DNA of 64,000 nt from assembly GCA_947500575.1 (NCBI GenBank), contig CANMSI010000005.1, forward strand, positions 1 through 64,000. The letters run 5' to 3'. How positions within the stretch are numbered: position 1 is the first letter of the stretch; every line of letters begins with the position of its first letter. A program made the position numbers and the translations under genes. The notes under the pieces are model-generated. The model ran no database searches and was not told the DNA's origin. It was given only the letters and a program-made list of their open reading frames with translations. This stretch comes from an uncultured Flavobacteriaceae bacterium (GTDB lineage: Bacteria; Bacteroidota; Bacteroidia; Flavobacteriales; Flavobacteriaceae). Of the stretch, positions 35,371-45,069 are shown piece by piece.

Positions 35371-35504
35371 AAAGGGTGTCTAAAAAGTTAAGGCAAACCG
35401 TCATTACGAACAAAGTGAAGTAATCTGTTACTTGGTAACAACTAATTTACAGATTGCTTCGTCTCTCGCAATGACTAAAAAACAAGACTTTTTAGATACT
35501 CTTT
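35371..35504. terminator. Hairpin terminator whose loop holds a REP element
   Basis: AAAGGGTGTCTAAAAAGT (35371-35388) pairs with ACTTTTTAGATACTCTTT (35487-35504), 16 of 18 bp, with A and T tails. A REP/MITE copy (35400-35475) occupies the loop. It separates the converging PiT and chromate-transporter genes. Confidence 0.6.
35400..35475. repeat. REP/MITE-like inverted repeat, copy 2
   Basis: 76 bp, the same length and end sequences (GTCATTACGA...TCGCAATGAC) as 12532-12607. The internal AGTAATCTGTTACTT...ACAGATTGCTTCG is also shared. Confidence 0.7.
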
Positions 35505-35512
35505 TTTTATCT

Positions 35513-36634
35513 TTAAATCAACAACAATACATATCCCATTAAAGCCCCGCCCAATACAACATAAGCACTATTTACTTTCTTAAATACAAATACAGTAACA
35601 AGACTTGCAATCGCAATTAAAATGGTTCGCCAGTCAATTAAAGCTTCTCCGGACATCTCTATACATACCGCTACAATTAAGGCCACAGCGGCAACATTCA
35701 CAGCGTCTAAAAAAGCTCTAATAATCTTAGACTTTCGCATTTTAGGGATCAACGGATTTAATAACAACACAAACAAAAACGAAGGAAGAAAAATACCAAA
35801 TGTAGCCGCTAACGCACCAGAGATTCCATTCATTTGCCAACCTATAAAAGTAGCCGTAGATAAAACAGGTCCTGGGGTAATCTGCCCTACAGCCACCGCG
35901 TCTATTAGTTCTTGCCTAGTTAACCATCCATTTGCTACAAGTTCAGAATCTAAAAAAGCGAATAATACATATCCACTTCCATAGAGAATAGCACCTACTT
36001 TTAGAAAGCTCAAAAGAATTTTTGCACTTGCAACTTTCCCGGGTTCAATTGCCTGAATTAAAAGCAAAGGAATAAATGTTTTTAAAGTGCCACTTTTTCC
36101 TTTTAGAAAATAGATGAGCAGCCCTATTAAACCACAGCCTAAAAGCACCATAATTTCATTTACTCCTAACAAACAAACAGCGATAGCCAAAACTCCTAAA
36201 ATTCCAAGCATGGTGTTCTTTACAGCCTTCTTACCTAATTTATATGCAGCCATTACAATAATAGCTATTACTGCAGGCTTGATTCCATAAATAAAAGGCT
36301 CCACTTCTGGTAATTGCCCATATTCTTGATACAACCAAGCAAAAAATGCGGTGATCACCACTGCCGGGAAAATGAAGCAAAAACCTGCAACAAATAATCC
36401 TTTCCAGCCAGCACGTTCATGTCCGCAATGCATGGTCATTTCCGTAGAGTTAGGTCCAGGGATAAGGTTGGTGGCACCCATAAGATCTAAAAAATGTTCT
36501 TGGGTCATCCACTTCCTTTTTCGAACCACTTCATCTTCCATCATCGCAATATGTGCCGCAGGACCTCCAAAGGCAATACTTCCTAATTTGAAAAATAGGA
36601 TTGCAATTTCTTTTAACTTACTACTATTCGACAT
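35513..36634 (-). CDS. chrA: Chromate efflux transporter (CHR family)
   Basis: 373 residues, a bidomain CHR protein. The first half has FKLGSIAFGGPAAHIAMMED and NLIPGPNSTEMTMHCGHERA; the second half repeats the motif as QITPGPVLSTATFIGWQ. About ten membrane helices are predicted. Members export chromate, though flavobacterial homologues may carry other oxyanions. It is a single gene, convergent with the PiT gene. Confidence 0.9.
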   Translation of the reverse strand: MSNSSKLKEIAILFFKLGSIAFGGPAAHIAMMEDEVVRKRKWMTQEHFLDLMGATNLIPGPNSTEMTMHCGHERAGWKGLFVAGFCFIFPAVVITAFFAWLYQEYGQLPEVEPFIYGIKPAVIAIIVMAAYKLGKKAVKNTMLGILGVLAIAVCLLGVNEIMVLLGCGLIGLLIYFLKGKSGTLKTFIPLLLIQAIEPGKVASAKILLSFLKVGAILYGSGYVLFAFLDSELVANGWLTRQELIDAVAVGQITPGPVLSTATFIGWQMNGISGALAATFGIFLPSFLFVLLLNPLIPKMRKSKIIRAFLDAVNVAAVALIVAVCIEMSGEALIDWRTILIAIASLVTVFVFKKVNSAYVVLGGALMGYVLLLI

Positions 36635-36782
36635 ATTGATTTACATCTAAATTCTTATTTTCAGGATAAAAATAATCAGAAAATAAACTAAAATGAAGGT
36701 TAAATAATGAAACTAATGTTCCCATAACTTATTATTAGATTGTATGAAATTCAACTATCTTAGACAAGCTAATAATTCCTAT

Positions 36783-37517
36783 ATGAAACCATACTTACTT
36801 CTAATTGCCATGTTATTTTTTAGTCATGGCATCGCACAAAAAATAACCGGAGCACAGCTTTTAGAAAAAGCCATCCAATACCACGATCCAAATAATGCAT
36901 GGCCTAGCTTTAAAGGGCAACTTTCTATTACTATGGAAACACCCAAGAGTAGCAATAGAATAAGTGAAGTTACCTTAAATCTTCCTGCTCGTTATTTTAA
37001 AACAGTTTCTAAAAGAGAACAAACTACGCGCACCTACGAAATTGATAAGGGAAAATGCATTATTTCCGAAAAAGACTCCCTGCGCATTGCAAAACTTACA
37101 ACCAAACCTACCCGTTCACATTGCGAAACCTCCGAGATGTATAAAAACTATTATACCTATTTATACGGTCTTCCCATGAAGCTTAAAAATCCAGGCACCC
37201 ATATAGATCCTATTGTGGAAACTAAAACCTTCAAAGGAAAAGCATATTTGGTCCTGAAAGCAAGTTATGATGAAGAAGTAGGCTCTGACGTTTGGTACTT
37301 TTACTTCGACCCTATCACTTACGCTATGGAAGTTTATCAGTTTTACAAAGGAGATCCCAAAGGCGCAGGCAAAGACACTGGGGAGTACATTCTATTATCC
37401 GATATGGAAATCCTTAATGGGATTAAAATACCTAAGAAGCGCGATTGGTATTACAATAAAAATGATGAATATCTGGGCACAGACCTACTAACAAAGCTAA
37501 TCCCGCTTTCTAAGTAA
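36783..37517 (+). CDS. Secreted DUF6503-like protein
   Basis: 244 residues starting with a signal peptide (LLLIAMLFFSHGIAQ) from the ATG at 36783; an upstream ATG at 36744 would add 13 polar residues before it. The rest looks like a LolA-type open barrel: GQLSITMETPKSSNRISEV, VWYFYFDPITYAMEVYQFYK. This resembles flavobacterial DUF6503 proteins. Function unknown. Confidence 0.75.
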   Translation: MKPYLLLIAMLFFSHGIAQKITGAQLLEKAIQYHDPNNAWPSFKGQLSITMETPKSSNRISEVTLNLPARYFKTVSKREQTTRTYEIDKGKCIISEKDSLRIAKLTTKPTRSHCETSEMYKNYYTYLYGLPMKLKNPGTHIDPIVETKTFKGKAYLVLKASYDEEVGSDVWYFYFDPITYAMEVYQFYKGDPKGAGKDTGEYILLSDMEILNGIKIPKKRDWYYNKNDEYLGTDLLTKLIPLSK

Positions 37518-37604
37518 TTTTACGGCTTCTAAACCGTTCGTCGAAAAAAATATATCAGATTCTTTTTTTAAGCGTTAGAGGAAAAGACCTTAATGCTTAT
37601 TTCT

Positions 37605-38573
37605 ATGAACTTCTTAAATAAATTCCGCTTGGCAAGCTTCGCCTTAGCAACTCTTTTAATCCTTGCTTCCTGTTCTGATGATAGTGATTCTGATCCTATG
37701 GACGATGAACAAGGACAAGACCCTACCGATGATCCAATAGACACTTCGGCCAGAGCAGTAGCAAAGGCTTTGTATCAAGATTTCTATTTGCCATCCGTAA
37801 CTTCTGGGGACAATCCGTGGACCGGAAACGAAAGTAATTGTGATCCAGGGACCATTCCTGATGGGACAAAAGAAAAGATTTTTATGCGCATTCACTATTA
37901 TAGAAATGCAACCGGGCTTAACAATACACTCACTGAAAATGATGCACAAAGTGCAAAGGCACAAGAAGCAGCTTTAATGATGCAAGCCAACAATACCTTA
38001 GATCATTTTCCTCCAAATAGCTGGTCTTGCTATACGGCAGGAGGAGATGAAGCAGCAGGTAAATCTAATTTAGCTTTTTCCAAAAATGCAGAAGCTATTG
38101 ATTTGTACATGAGAGATCCTGGTAGCAATAACGGGCCAGTAGGTCATAGAAGATGGTTATTGTATCCCCGTTTAGAAACCATTGGTTTAGGAAATACGAA
38201 TGAAGCAAGTGCTATTTGGGTAGTAGGAAATAGTGGGGCAACTCCGAGCGACGCACCCGATTTTGTTTCCTGGCCTCCAAAGGGTTACACACCAGACCGA
38301 TTGGTATATCCTCGTTGGTCTTTCTCTATTGCAGGCGCCAATTTTTCAGAAACAGAAATAGACTTAAAAGATCAAAATGGAAATTCGATCTCTTTTGATA
38401 CCGAAGAAATTGTAAACGGCTTTGGCGACAATACGCTAGTTTGGGTACCAAACGGTATAAATAATAATGTAACTGAAGATACAGCCTACACCGTTACTTT
38501 GACCAATGTAAATGTGGGTGGTACGATGACCACTTATGAGTATGATGTAATCCTTTTTGATCCAGAAAATTAG
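37605..38573 (+). CDS. CAP (SCP/PR-1-like) domain lipoprotein
   Basis: 322 residues with a lipobox (LLILASC) and an acidic linker (DDSDSDPMDDEQGQDPTDDP). The CAP core includes RIHYYRNATGLN, AQEAALMMQANNTLDHFPPN and PVGHRRWLLYPRLETIGLG. The C-terminal ~100 residues form an Ig-like beta domain (TAYTVTLTNVNVGG). I prefer ATG 37605 over 37593 because it puts basic residues directly before the signal helix. Function unknown. Confidence 0.82.
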   Translation: MNFLNKFRLASFALATLLILASCSDDSDSDPMDDEQGQDPTDDPIDTSARAVAKALYQDFYLPSVTSGDNPWTGNESNCDPGTIPDGTKEKIFMRIHYYRNATGLNNTLTENDAQSAKAQEAALMMQANNTLDHFPPNSWSCYTAGGDEAAGKSNLAFSKNAEAIDLYMRDPGSNNGPVGHRRWLLYPRLETIGLGNTNEASAIWVVGNSGATPSDAPDFVSWPPKGYTPDRLVYPRWSFSIAGANFSETEIDLKDQNGNSISFDTEEIVNGFGDNTLVWVPNGINNNVTEDTAYTVTLTNVNVGGTMTTYEYDVILFDPEN

Positions 38574-38646
38574 TAGTACCTATTACCAAACCGCTTCCTT
38601 TTTGCCTCTCTAGAAACTGGAGAAGCAAAAAAGAAGAGACACTGGT

Positions 38647-41133
38647 TTATCTTGGATCTAACAGTTGATCTATCCTTGCGATAGCATCTTCATAATGATA
38701 GCGCGTTACGGTATTTACGCCTGCTCCTTTAGCAGACCTAAGTCTTGAACGTAATACTTTGAGTTCTCCTCGTACCAAGGCTCTTACATCTGATGTACTA
38801 ATATTATACACCATAGGACCTTCATATCCTCTAAAATTAAAACGGTTTCTCGGGCCATCATTTGTTAAGAGATACCCCATTCTGTCTAAATACGTACGCT
38901 GTAAATTTCTGCGATAAATATCCACGCTTCTACCTTGGGATGCCTCACTCCAAATTCCCCCACGCAAATCGCGAAACATTTCCAAAGCACTGTAATAGGT
39001 AGTATTCGTAGTTTCAGCATCTAATAGACGCCCAATACGATCGAAACTTAAAAGTGAGTTTAAATGTCTGGATTGCAACCTTCGTACCTTCTCAAAATAC
39101 CCGGCATGATCTATATTTTGAAGAATACTTTTATCTACCAACCATGTAGGTGTCTTAAATAAATTTTGCTGCAACCATCGCATAGACGCCTTTTGCGAAG
39201 TCTTATCTAAATGCTGATACACAGACCCTTCCTGATTGGGCATTTTAAGGTTTTCATACACACCCCCTACATTGGTTACTACATGGCCAATATACCTACT
39301 ATATACCCCTAACATTTCTCCGTACAATTCCTCCAAATCGCCATAATCATTAGTTTTATTAGAAGTCCAGCTAGCCAAATTCTCGGCTACATATTTCAAA
39401 TTCTTAATACCGTAAGTACTTGCCGCTATGGGATCATCTCCAATACCCTCTGTTTGCGATTGCGGATCAAACCTACTGAACTGTCTTCCAAAAGTGAACT
39501 TAGGATCGCCCTTTTTCGCTAAAATCCATTCATTCAAAGTTTCTTTTTCGCTTTCCGTTGTTGCATTTGGAATAAACCGATAGCCCCAATTGGTAGCATA
39601 ATGATCATAGGGACCCATTTGGCGAATAAACCGAATGTTTTCATCTCCTGGCTGTGCTATATAATTGTAACGTGCATAATCCATAATACTAGCCGCGATT
39701 CCATTCTCCTGAGTAAAACTTCCATCTCTGTACGACTCTACAGGATAGGCATAACTTGCTGCCATATTATGTGGAAAACCTAAGGCATGTCCCACCTCAT
39801 GTGCAATGACCATACGCATCATTTCTCCAATTTCTTCCTCTGATGTATCCAAGGTTCTGGCACCTGGATTTGCTGCACCCGTCTCTAATAAATAGCGATT
39901 GCGATAGCTTCGCAAGTGATTATGGTACCAAATAATATCACTTTCAATAATCTCTCCACTTCTTGGATCGGATACACTAGGCCCTACGGCATTTCTAGTG
40001 GTACTTGCCACATAGCGCACCACCGAATAGCGGATATCTTCCGGACTAAATTCTGGATCTTCTTCTGGGGTAGGTGCATCTTTGGCAATGATCGCATTCT
40101 TAAAACCTGCGGTTTCAAAAGGTTTTTGCCAATCTTCTATTCCTTGTTTAATATATTTCTGCAAGCTTTCTGGAGTTCCAGGATCTAAATAATACACAAT
40201 AGGTTTTACAGGCTCCACTAATTCTCCTCTAGCGTATGCTTCAGGGTCTTTCGGTTCTAAACGCCAACGCCGAATATAGGTTTTCTGATCTGCTTTCAGG
40301 GCTTCGCTTCCAAAATCGTACTGACTTACTGTAAAGAATCCCACTCGAGGATCAAACAAACGAGGCTGCATAGGCTCCTCCGGAAGTAAAATCATAGATT
40401 GGTTCATTTGCAAGCTAATAGACTCTGTAGAAGCTTGTGAGGGTGGTTCAGAAGCTATATAAGTGAAGTCTTGCTTTACCTCAATATTCTCAGGAAAACT
40501 TTTAATACTATTGATAAAACTACGCGACCCATCTAGCTTGCGCACCTTATACTGTTTCCGCAAGTACGAAGGCAGTCCGCTAATGGCTACCACATCGGTA
40601 CTAAATAAAGAAGTAACATCAATCACTACCTTCGTAGAATCTGTATTAAAGGCCTTGATATCGAAAGCAAATAAGGTAGGTTCATAGTTGTTAACCTGCA
40701 CCGATTTGCTAATCGCTTTGCTACTATCTGCTACATTGCTATATGATTTTACTTTAAGGAGTATTTTGTTTTGAAAGCGTTTCCAGTGCACCACTTGTTC
40801 ATTGGTTTTGGAACCTGCATTTACATATCCCCCGCCTAAACCATTAGGGATTTGCGCTATTCTGCTCACCCATAACAGGTCTTTCTCTAACAAAGAAAAA
40901 GGGATTTCATAGAAATAGTTACTCTTTACCTTATGCACATCAAATAAGCCCGTATCGGTAACCGCTGCCTTAGTGATCACCTCACTGTACTTTTTAATGG
41001 CATTTTTATCTTTTGGTTTGGGTTTGGCTGGAAGCTGCGCCGTTTTAGATTTCTTCTTTTTCTTGTTTTGCGAAAATGTAGTTGTTGGTATGGAAAGACA
41101 TACCATTAGCAGCAGAAAGCAGAGTTTTTTCAT
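38647..41133 (-). CDS. Large secreted zinc-dependent metalloprotease
   Basis: 828 residues with a signal peptide (MVCLSIPTTTFSQ) and a lysine-rich segment. The zinc motif is IAHEVGHALGFPHN (metzincin-like HExxHxxGxxH). Flanking regions match the DUF5117/DUF5118 N-terminal and DUF4953 C-terminal architecture common in Bacteroidota (GVNTVTRYHYEDAIARIDQL near the end). It probably degrades protein in the periplasm or outside. It appears to be a single-gene unit. Confidence 0.9.
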   Translation of the reverse strand: MKKLCFLLLMVCLSIPTTTFSQNKKKKKSKTAQLPAKPKPKDKNAIKKYSEVITKAAVTDTGLFDVHKVKSNYFYEIPFSLLEKDLLWVSRIAQIPNGLGGGYVNAGSKTNEQVVHWKRFQNKILLKVKSYSNVADSSKAISKSVQVNNYEPTLFAFDIKAFNTDSTKVVIDVTSLFSTDVVAISGLPSYLRKQYKVRKLDGSRSFINSIKSFPENIEVKQDFTYIASEPPSQASTESISLQMNQSMILLPEEPMQPRLFDPRVGFFTVSQYDFGSEALKADQKTYIRRWRLEPKDPEAYARGELVEPVKPIVYYLDPGTPESLQKYIKQGIEDWQKPFETAGFKNAIIAKDAPTPEEDPEFSPEDIRYSVVRYVASTTRNAVGPSVSDPRSGEIIESDIIWYHNHLRSYRNRYLLETGAANPGARTLDTSEEEIGEMMRMVIAHEVGHALGFPHNMAASYAYPVESYRDGSFTQENGIAASIMDYARYNYIAQPGDENIRFIRQMGPYDHYATNWGYRFIPNATTESEKETLNEWILAKKGDPKFTFGRQFSRFDPQSQTEGIGDDPIAASTYGIKNLKYVAENLASWTSNKTNDYGDLEELYGEMLGVYSRYIGHVVTNVGGVYENLKMPNQEGSVYQHLDKTSQKASMRWLQQNLFKTPTWLVDKSILQNIDHAGYFEKVRRLQSRHLNSLLSFDRIGRLLDAETTNTTYYSALEMFRDLRGGIWSEASQGRSVDIYRRNLQRTYLDRMGYLLTNDGPRNRFNFRGYEGPMVYNISTSDVRALVRGELKVLRSRLRSAKGAGVNTVTRYHYEDAIARIDQLLDPR

Positions 41134-41324
41134 GTGTTTGGTTTTGTTAAATCGAAAATACTGATATTAAAAACACCTTCCCCATTTTAAAGGAATATTA
41201 ACATTTAAAATAAGTCTACGATTTATGAGCTATTCAATCTCCTTATGTTTTGCGTATTTTATAATTTTTTTGTTGATATTAATGGTTCTAAATCGTATCT
41301 TAGAAAGGCAAACTTCTTATTCAT

Positions 41325-41723
41325 ATGGCTCAGATAAATACATCTCTTTTAAAGAAATGTGATCTTAAAATAGGCAGCTTCTATTTTTATGAGCATTATG
41401 TTGTTTCCGAAATTAATGAAGGTGTTACAGTTACTTATGAAAATGCCTTGCACATGTTAGAGTTGGCAAAAACCTACTATGGGAATACTACCCCATTTGT
41501 GTACATTTCTAACCGAAAGAACTCATATTCCTTTGATCCCACTGCACACTTTAAGACAACGGCTATGTTTCCCAACCTTCGTGGTTATGCAACGGTGATT
41601 TATAATCCTATCAACGAAAAAGTAGCGAAAATGGAGCAATCCTTTATGAATAAGCCAGCTCATATTTTTAAAACGCTGGAGGAAGCCATTGCGTGGGTAG
41701 AAGAACTTATTATAATGGATTAG
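41325..41723 (+). CDS. Conserved hypothetical protein, SpoIIAA/STAS-like
   Basis: 132 residues without a signal peptide. The pattern of strands and helices (IGSFYFYEHYVVSEINEGVT, FVYISNRKNSYSFDPTAHFK, IFKTLEEAIAWVEELI) recalls SpoIIAA/STAS-like cytosolic proteins seen in flavobacteria. Its end overlaps the nadD stop by 4 bp on the opposite strand. No function can be assigned. Confidence 0.75.
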   Translation: MAQINTSLLKKCDLKIGSFYFYEHYVVSEINEGVTVTYENALHMLELAKTYYGNTTPFVYISNRKNSYSFDPTAHFKTTAMFPNLRGYATVIYNPINEKVAKMEQSFMNKPAHIFKTLEEAIAWVEELIIMD

Positions 41724-42310
41724 TTTCTATAAAAATTCATCTCATCCATATACTTCCATACTGCATCTGGAAGTAACGCTCTCACATTTTTTCCAGCTTT
41801 ATGCTCTTTCCTAATAAAGGTAGAAGAAACCTCCATAATTGGGGCTTTAACTCTTTGAATATTGGGGTGATTCAAAAGCTCTTGAACGGCTTCTCCAGAA
41901 GAAATTCGTGGATACACATAAATAGTATACTCTTCTAAAAGCACCTCATAGTTTTTCCACTTATGCAGACCCTTCAAATTATCTTCTCCCATAATCAAAG
42001 AAAATTGATGAGATGCATTGTACATTTCCTGAAGATGTGCCAGTGTATTTACGGTATAATTGGGCTGAGGCAAATCAAATTCTACTTTACTCGGCTTTAA
42101 TTTAGGGTAATCTGCCGTTGCTTCATATACCATTTGGTATCTATGGTGATTATCCAACAAACTCTTTTTTACTTTGAACGGACTTTGGGGAGTAACCACC
42201 AACCAAATTTCATCCAAATTAGAAAATTCTACCATATGATTAGCAATCACCAAATGACCTATATGGATAGGGTTAAACGTGCCAAAATACAGTCCTATTT
42301 TCTTAGTCAT
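41720..42310 (-). CDS. nadD: Nicotinate-nucleotide adenylyltransferase
   Basis: 196 residues of the nucleotidyltransferase HIGH family: GTFNPIHIGHLVIAN at the start and SSTFIRKEHKAGKNV near the end. It makes nicotinate adenine dinucleotide from NaMN and ATP, a step of NAD synthesis. It follows gmk and yicC on the same strand, a gene order common in flavobacteria; the gap to gmk is 83 bp. Confidence 0.95.
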   Translation of the reverse strand: MTKKIGLYFGTFNPIHIGHLVIANHMVEFSNLDEIWLVVTPQSPFKVKKSLLDNHHRYQMVYEATADYPKLKPSKVEFDLPQPNYTVNTLAHLQEMYNASHQFSLIMGEDNLKGLHKWKNYEVLLEEYTIYVYPRISSGEAVQELLNHPNIQRVKAPIMEVSSTFIRKEHKAGKNVRALLPDAVWKYMDEMNFYRN

Positions 42311-42393
42311 TCTTAATTTTTAAGAATTCTATTAATTATTGAATAAAATAATTATACTTTTTTCAAAATCAGTGTATTAACTCAACCTCACAA

Positions 42394-42999
42394 TTATTCA
42401 TTGGAAGCATCTTTATTTTCATATTTATCAGAAGCAACAAATTTTGATACCAATTGGTACGCTTCTTCCAAGGCAGTATCTAAATCGTAGTTTTTAATTA
42501 CCGTATCGAACTGTGGAGCAGTAGCCAATTCAACGGAAGCCTTGGCAATTCGCATATTAATTTTTTCTTCGCTTTCTGTGCTGCGCTTCTTTAAACGAAT
42601 TTTTAATTCGTCCACACTTGGAGGCTTTACAAAAACTGCCAAAGTCTCCTTCGGATATTTTTTCTTGATCCGAAGTCCGCCTACCACATCTATATCAAAG
42701 ATCACATTCTTTCCTTCTGCCCATAAGCGCTCTACTTCACTTTTCAGGGTACCGTAAAAGTTATCTCTGTACACCTCTTCCCACTCTAAAAAGTCATCAT
42801 TCTTAATATGCTGCTTAAACTCTTTTAAACTTATGTAATAATAGTGTTTCCCCTCTTCTTCCTTTCCTCTTTGTGGTCTAGAAGTTGCAGAAACTGAAAA
42901 CGCCAAATTTAGTTCTGGTTTGTTAAGTAAGTGTCTTACAATGGTAGTTTTCCCACTTCCAGAAGGTGCCGAAAATATAATAAGCTTTCCTCCTTCCAT
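42394..42999 (-). CDS. gmk: Guanylate kinase
   Basis: 201 residues with P-loop SAPSGSGKTT and the GMP-binding segment SVSATSRPQRGKEEEGKHYYY. It phosphorylates GMP to GDP. The first base of its start codon is the last base of the yicC stop, so the two genes are translationally coupled. Confidence 0.97.
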   Translation of the reverse strand: MEGGKLIIFSAPSGSGKTTIVRHLLNKPELNLAFSVSATSRPQRGKEEEGKHYYYISLKEFKQHIKNDDFLEWEEVYRDNFYGTLKSEVERLWAEGKNVIFDIDVVGGLRIKKKYPKETLAVFVKPPSVDELKIRLKKRSTESEEKINMRIAKASVELATAPQFDTVIKNYDLDTALEEAYQLVSKFVASDKYENKDASNE

Positions 43000-43856
43000 T
43001 AAAGTACGTTAAGCATTTGTTCTTTTATCTTTTCTAATTCATCTTTCATTTGCACTACTACTTGTTGCATGGCCGCGTAGTTCGCCTTAGAACCAATAGT
43101 ATTAATCTCTCTCCCTATTTCTTGGGTTATAAACCCTAATTTCTTACCGTTGGAGTCGTCAGAATTTAAGGTTTCCGTGAAATACGACAAATGATTGGCA
43201 AGGCGCACCTTTTCTTCCGTGATATCATATTTTTCTAGGTAGTATATCAATTCCTGCTCAAACCGATTGGCATCTACTTCTGCTTTTAAATCTACCACAG
43301 CTTTCTCTAAACGCTCTCTAATCGTTAACAAACGTTCCGGATCCATTTCTTTTACATTATCTAGAAGTGAAGCAATATTTTTTATACGTTGCACAAAATC
43401 TTTTTCTAGTACTTTCCCTTCTTGGGTTCTAAAAATGGTAATCTCTGACAATGCTTTTTCTAATACCTCCTGTATTGTTGCATATTCTGCCTCATCTATA
43501 TCTTCTCTATCTGTTTTTAAGGCATCTGGAAGGCGCAATGCCATTTCTAAAAGCTTAAGATCGTCGCCAGAGGCAATGGTGTTTAATTGCTCCATATACT
43601 TTTGAACTACTTCCTCATTAATTTTAGAAGAAGTTTCGCCACCGGTTACTTCTACATATAAAGCAAAATCTACCTTACCTCTTACCAAAGCACTTGCAAT
43701 TATTTTTCTTAATAACAATTCTTTTTCTCGATACATGGAAGGAATGCGTGCATTGAGATCTAGATTTTTACTATTGAGCGATTTAATCTCTATTGTAATC
43801 TTTTTCGAAGGAAGTTGTATTACATGCTTCCCAAACCCCGTCATTGATTGAATCAT
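42999..43856 (-). CDS. yicC: YicC/YloC-family endoribonuclease
   Basis: 285 residues with the family start MIQSMTGFGKH and the C-terminal segment IGREINTIGSKANYAAMQQV. E. coli YicC is an RNase that acts on small RNAs. Coupling to gmk is widespread in bacteria. Length and ends are normal. Confidence 0.94.
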   Translation of the reverse strand: MIQSMTGFGKHVIQLPSKKITIEIKSLNSKNLDLNARIPSMYREKELLLRKIIASALVRGKVDFALYVEVTGGETSSKINEEVVQKYMEQLNTIASGDDLKLLEMALRLPDALKTDREDIDEAEYATIQEVLEKALSEITIFRTQEGKVLEKDFVQRIKNIASLLDNVKEMDPERLLTIRERLEKAVVDLKAEVDANRFEQELIYYLEKYDITEEKVRLANHLSYFTETLNSDDSNGKKLGFITQEIGREINTIGSKANYAAMQQVVVQMKDELEKIKEQMLNVL

Positions 43857-43897
43857 AAGTTCATTTAGATTTTGGCAAAGGTACTTAAAATAAGATT

Positions 43898-44254
43898 TTA
43901 GTTTTTTGGCTTCCCATTTTTATCAAAGTGCTTATTTAATTGTGTTTCACACCAAAACATACCCACAGCGATGCTGATGATTACAATGAAAAAAGAAGCG
44001 ATTATCCCCTTAAAGTTTGGAAATAAAAAATAGCCTAGTAAGGATAGGAAAAGACTCCCCCATCCTATACCCAACATCATCTTTGCTCCAATCTTATTGC
44101 CGTATTCCCACACCTGTTGGTTGGCCATACTTCGTCTAGTTCTGTAGCCATAGAACCAATTAATTTTTTTAGGAGGTTTCACTTGCCAATACCATCCCAT
44201 TGCCAAAAGCAGCAAGCTGGTGATTGAAACAATTAAAATACCTTCCAGCGTCAT
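43898..44254 (-). CDS. SdpI-family membrane protein
   Basis: 118 residues with three hydrophobic helices (about 6-24, 60-80 and 84-102) and the SdpI signature INWFYGYRTRRSMANQQVWE. SdpI of Bacillus is an immunity/signalling protein, but short homologues in Bacteroidota have no known role. The gene begins 1 bp after the DUF1080 gene and probably ends that operon. Confidence 0.88.
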   Translation of the reverse strand: MTLEGILIVSITSLLLLAMGWYWQVKPPKKINWFYGYRTRRSMANQQVWEYGNKIGAKMMLGIGWGSLFLSLLGYFLFPNFKGIIASFFIVIISIAVGMFWCETQLNKHFDKNGKPKN

Positions 44255-44255
44255 A

Positions 44256-45068
44256 TTACAATTCTCTTAGCCAAATATTTCGGTAACTAACCCTGCTGTT
44301 ATCTCCATGATCCTGAAGTTTTATGGGTCCTTTCCCATGTGGTTCATTCTTTGGCCATCCTATAAAAGGTGTAGTTCCTTTTATTTCTACATGGTCTTGA
44401 ATAAGAATTCCATTATGCAACACGGTAAACGTACCAGATTTTGTTTTCTTCCCTTCTTCATTAAATTCTGGAGCATGGTAAATAATATCATAGGTATTCC
44501 ATTCGCCACTAGGAACAGAAGCCATAGCCAATGGAATATGCTGCTTGTAGATAGATCCAACTTGCCCATTTACATAGGTGTCATTATCATTATTATCTAA
44601 CACCTGAACTTCATATAAATTTTGAAAAAAGACGCCACTATTCCCTCTATTTTGACCCTCTCTCTGTATTTCAGCAGGCGAACTCCACTCCAAATGCAGT
44701 TGAACACTTCCAAAATTTTGCTTGGTCTGTATGTCTCCAGTTTTGTCATTTACAGTCATACTTCCATCTGCATTTACATGCCATTTGGCCACGGTGCTAT
44801 CTCTAGAGCTTATCCAGTTATCTAAGTTATTTCCATCAAAAAGAACGGTAGCATCACTCGGAGGTAGATTATTTATTCCAGGAACCACCTTCGGTGGAAC
44901 TGGTTTGTACAATTCTGTTTCTTCTGGTTTTGTAGGCTCTTCTCCCGTATATTCTGGATACGTAATCCCTGCTTCTTTTAATTCCTCTTTTGAAATATGT
45001 ACCCTTTCTGATTTTTCGTTACAAGAAAAAATAAGAAAGGCCAAAAGGCAAACAAAGGGGTATTTCAT
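44256..45068 (-). CDS. DUF1080 (3-keto-disaccharide hydrolase-type) lipoprotein A
   Basis: 270 residues with a lipobox (LIFSC). The DUF1080 jelly-roll core includes ATVLFDGNNLDNW, FGSVQLHLEWSSP, GNSGVFFQNLYEVQVLDN and IKLQDHGDNSRVSYRNIWLR. Members of this family cleave 3-keto-glycosides. It lies 1 bp after a second DUF1080 gene in an operon headed by a sugar isomerase and opposite a GMC dehydrogenase, which supports a keto-glycoside pathway. Confidence 0.9.
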   Translation of the reverse strand: MKYPFVCLLAFLIFSCNEKSERVHISKEELKEAGITYPEYTGEEPTKPEETELYKPVPPKVVPGINNLPPSDATVLFDGNNLDNWISSRDSTVAKWHVNADGSMTVNDKTGDIQTKQNFGSVQLHLEWSSPAEIQREGQNRGNSGVFFQNLYEVQVLDNNDNDTYVNGQVGSIYKQHIPLAMASVPSGEWNTYDIIYHAPEFNEEGKKTKSGTFTVLHNGILIQDHVEIKGTTPFIGWPKNEPHGKGPIKLQDHGDNSRVSYRNIWLREL

Positions 45069-45069
45069 G

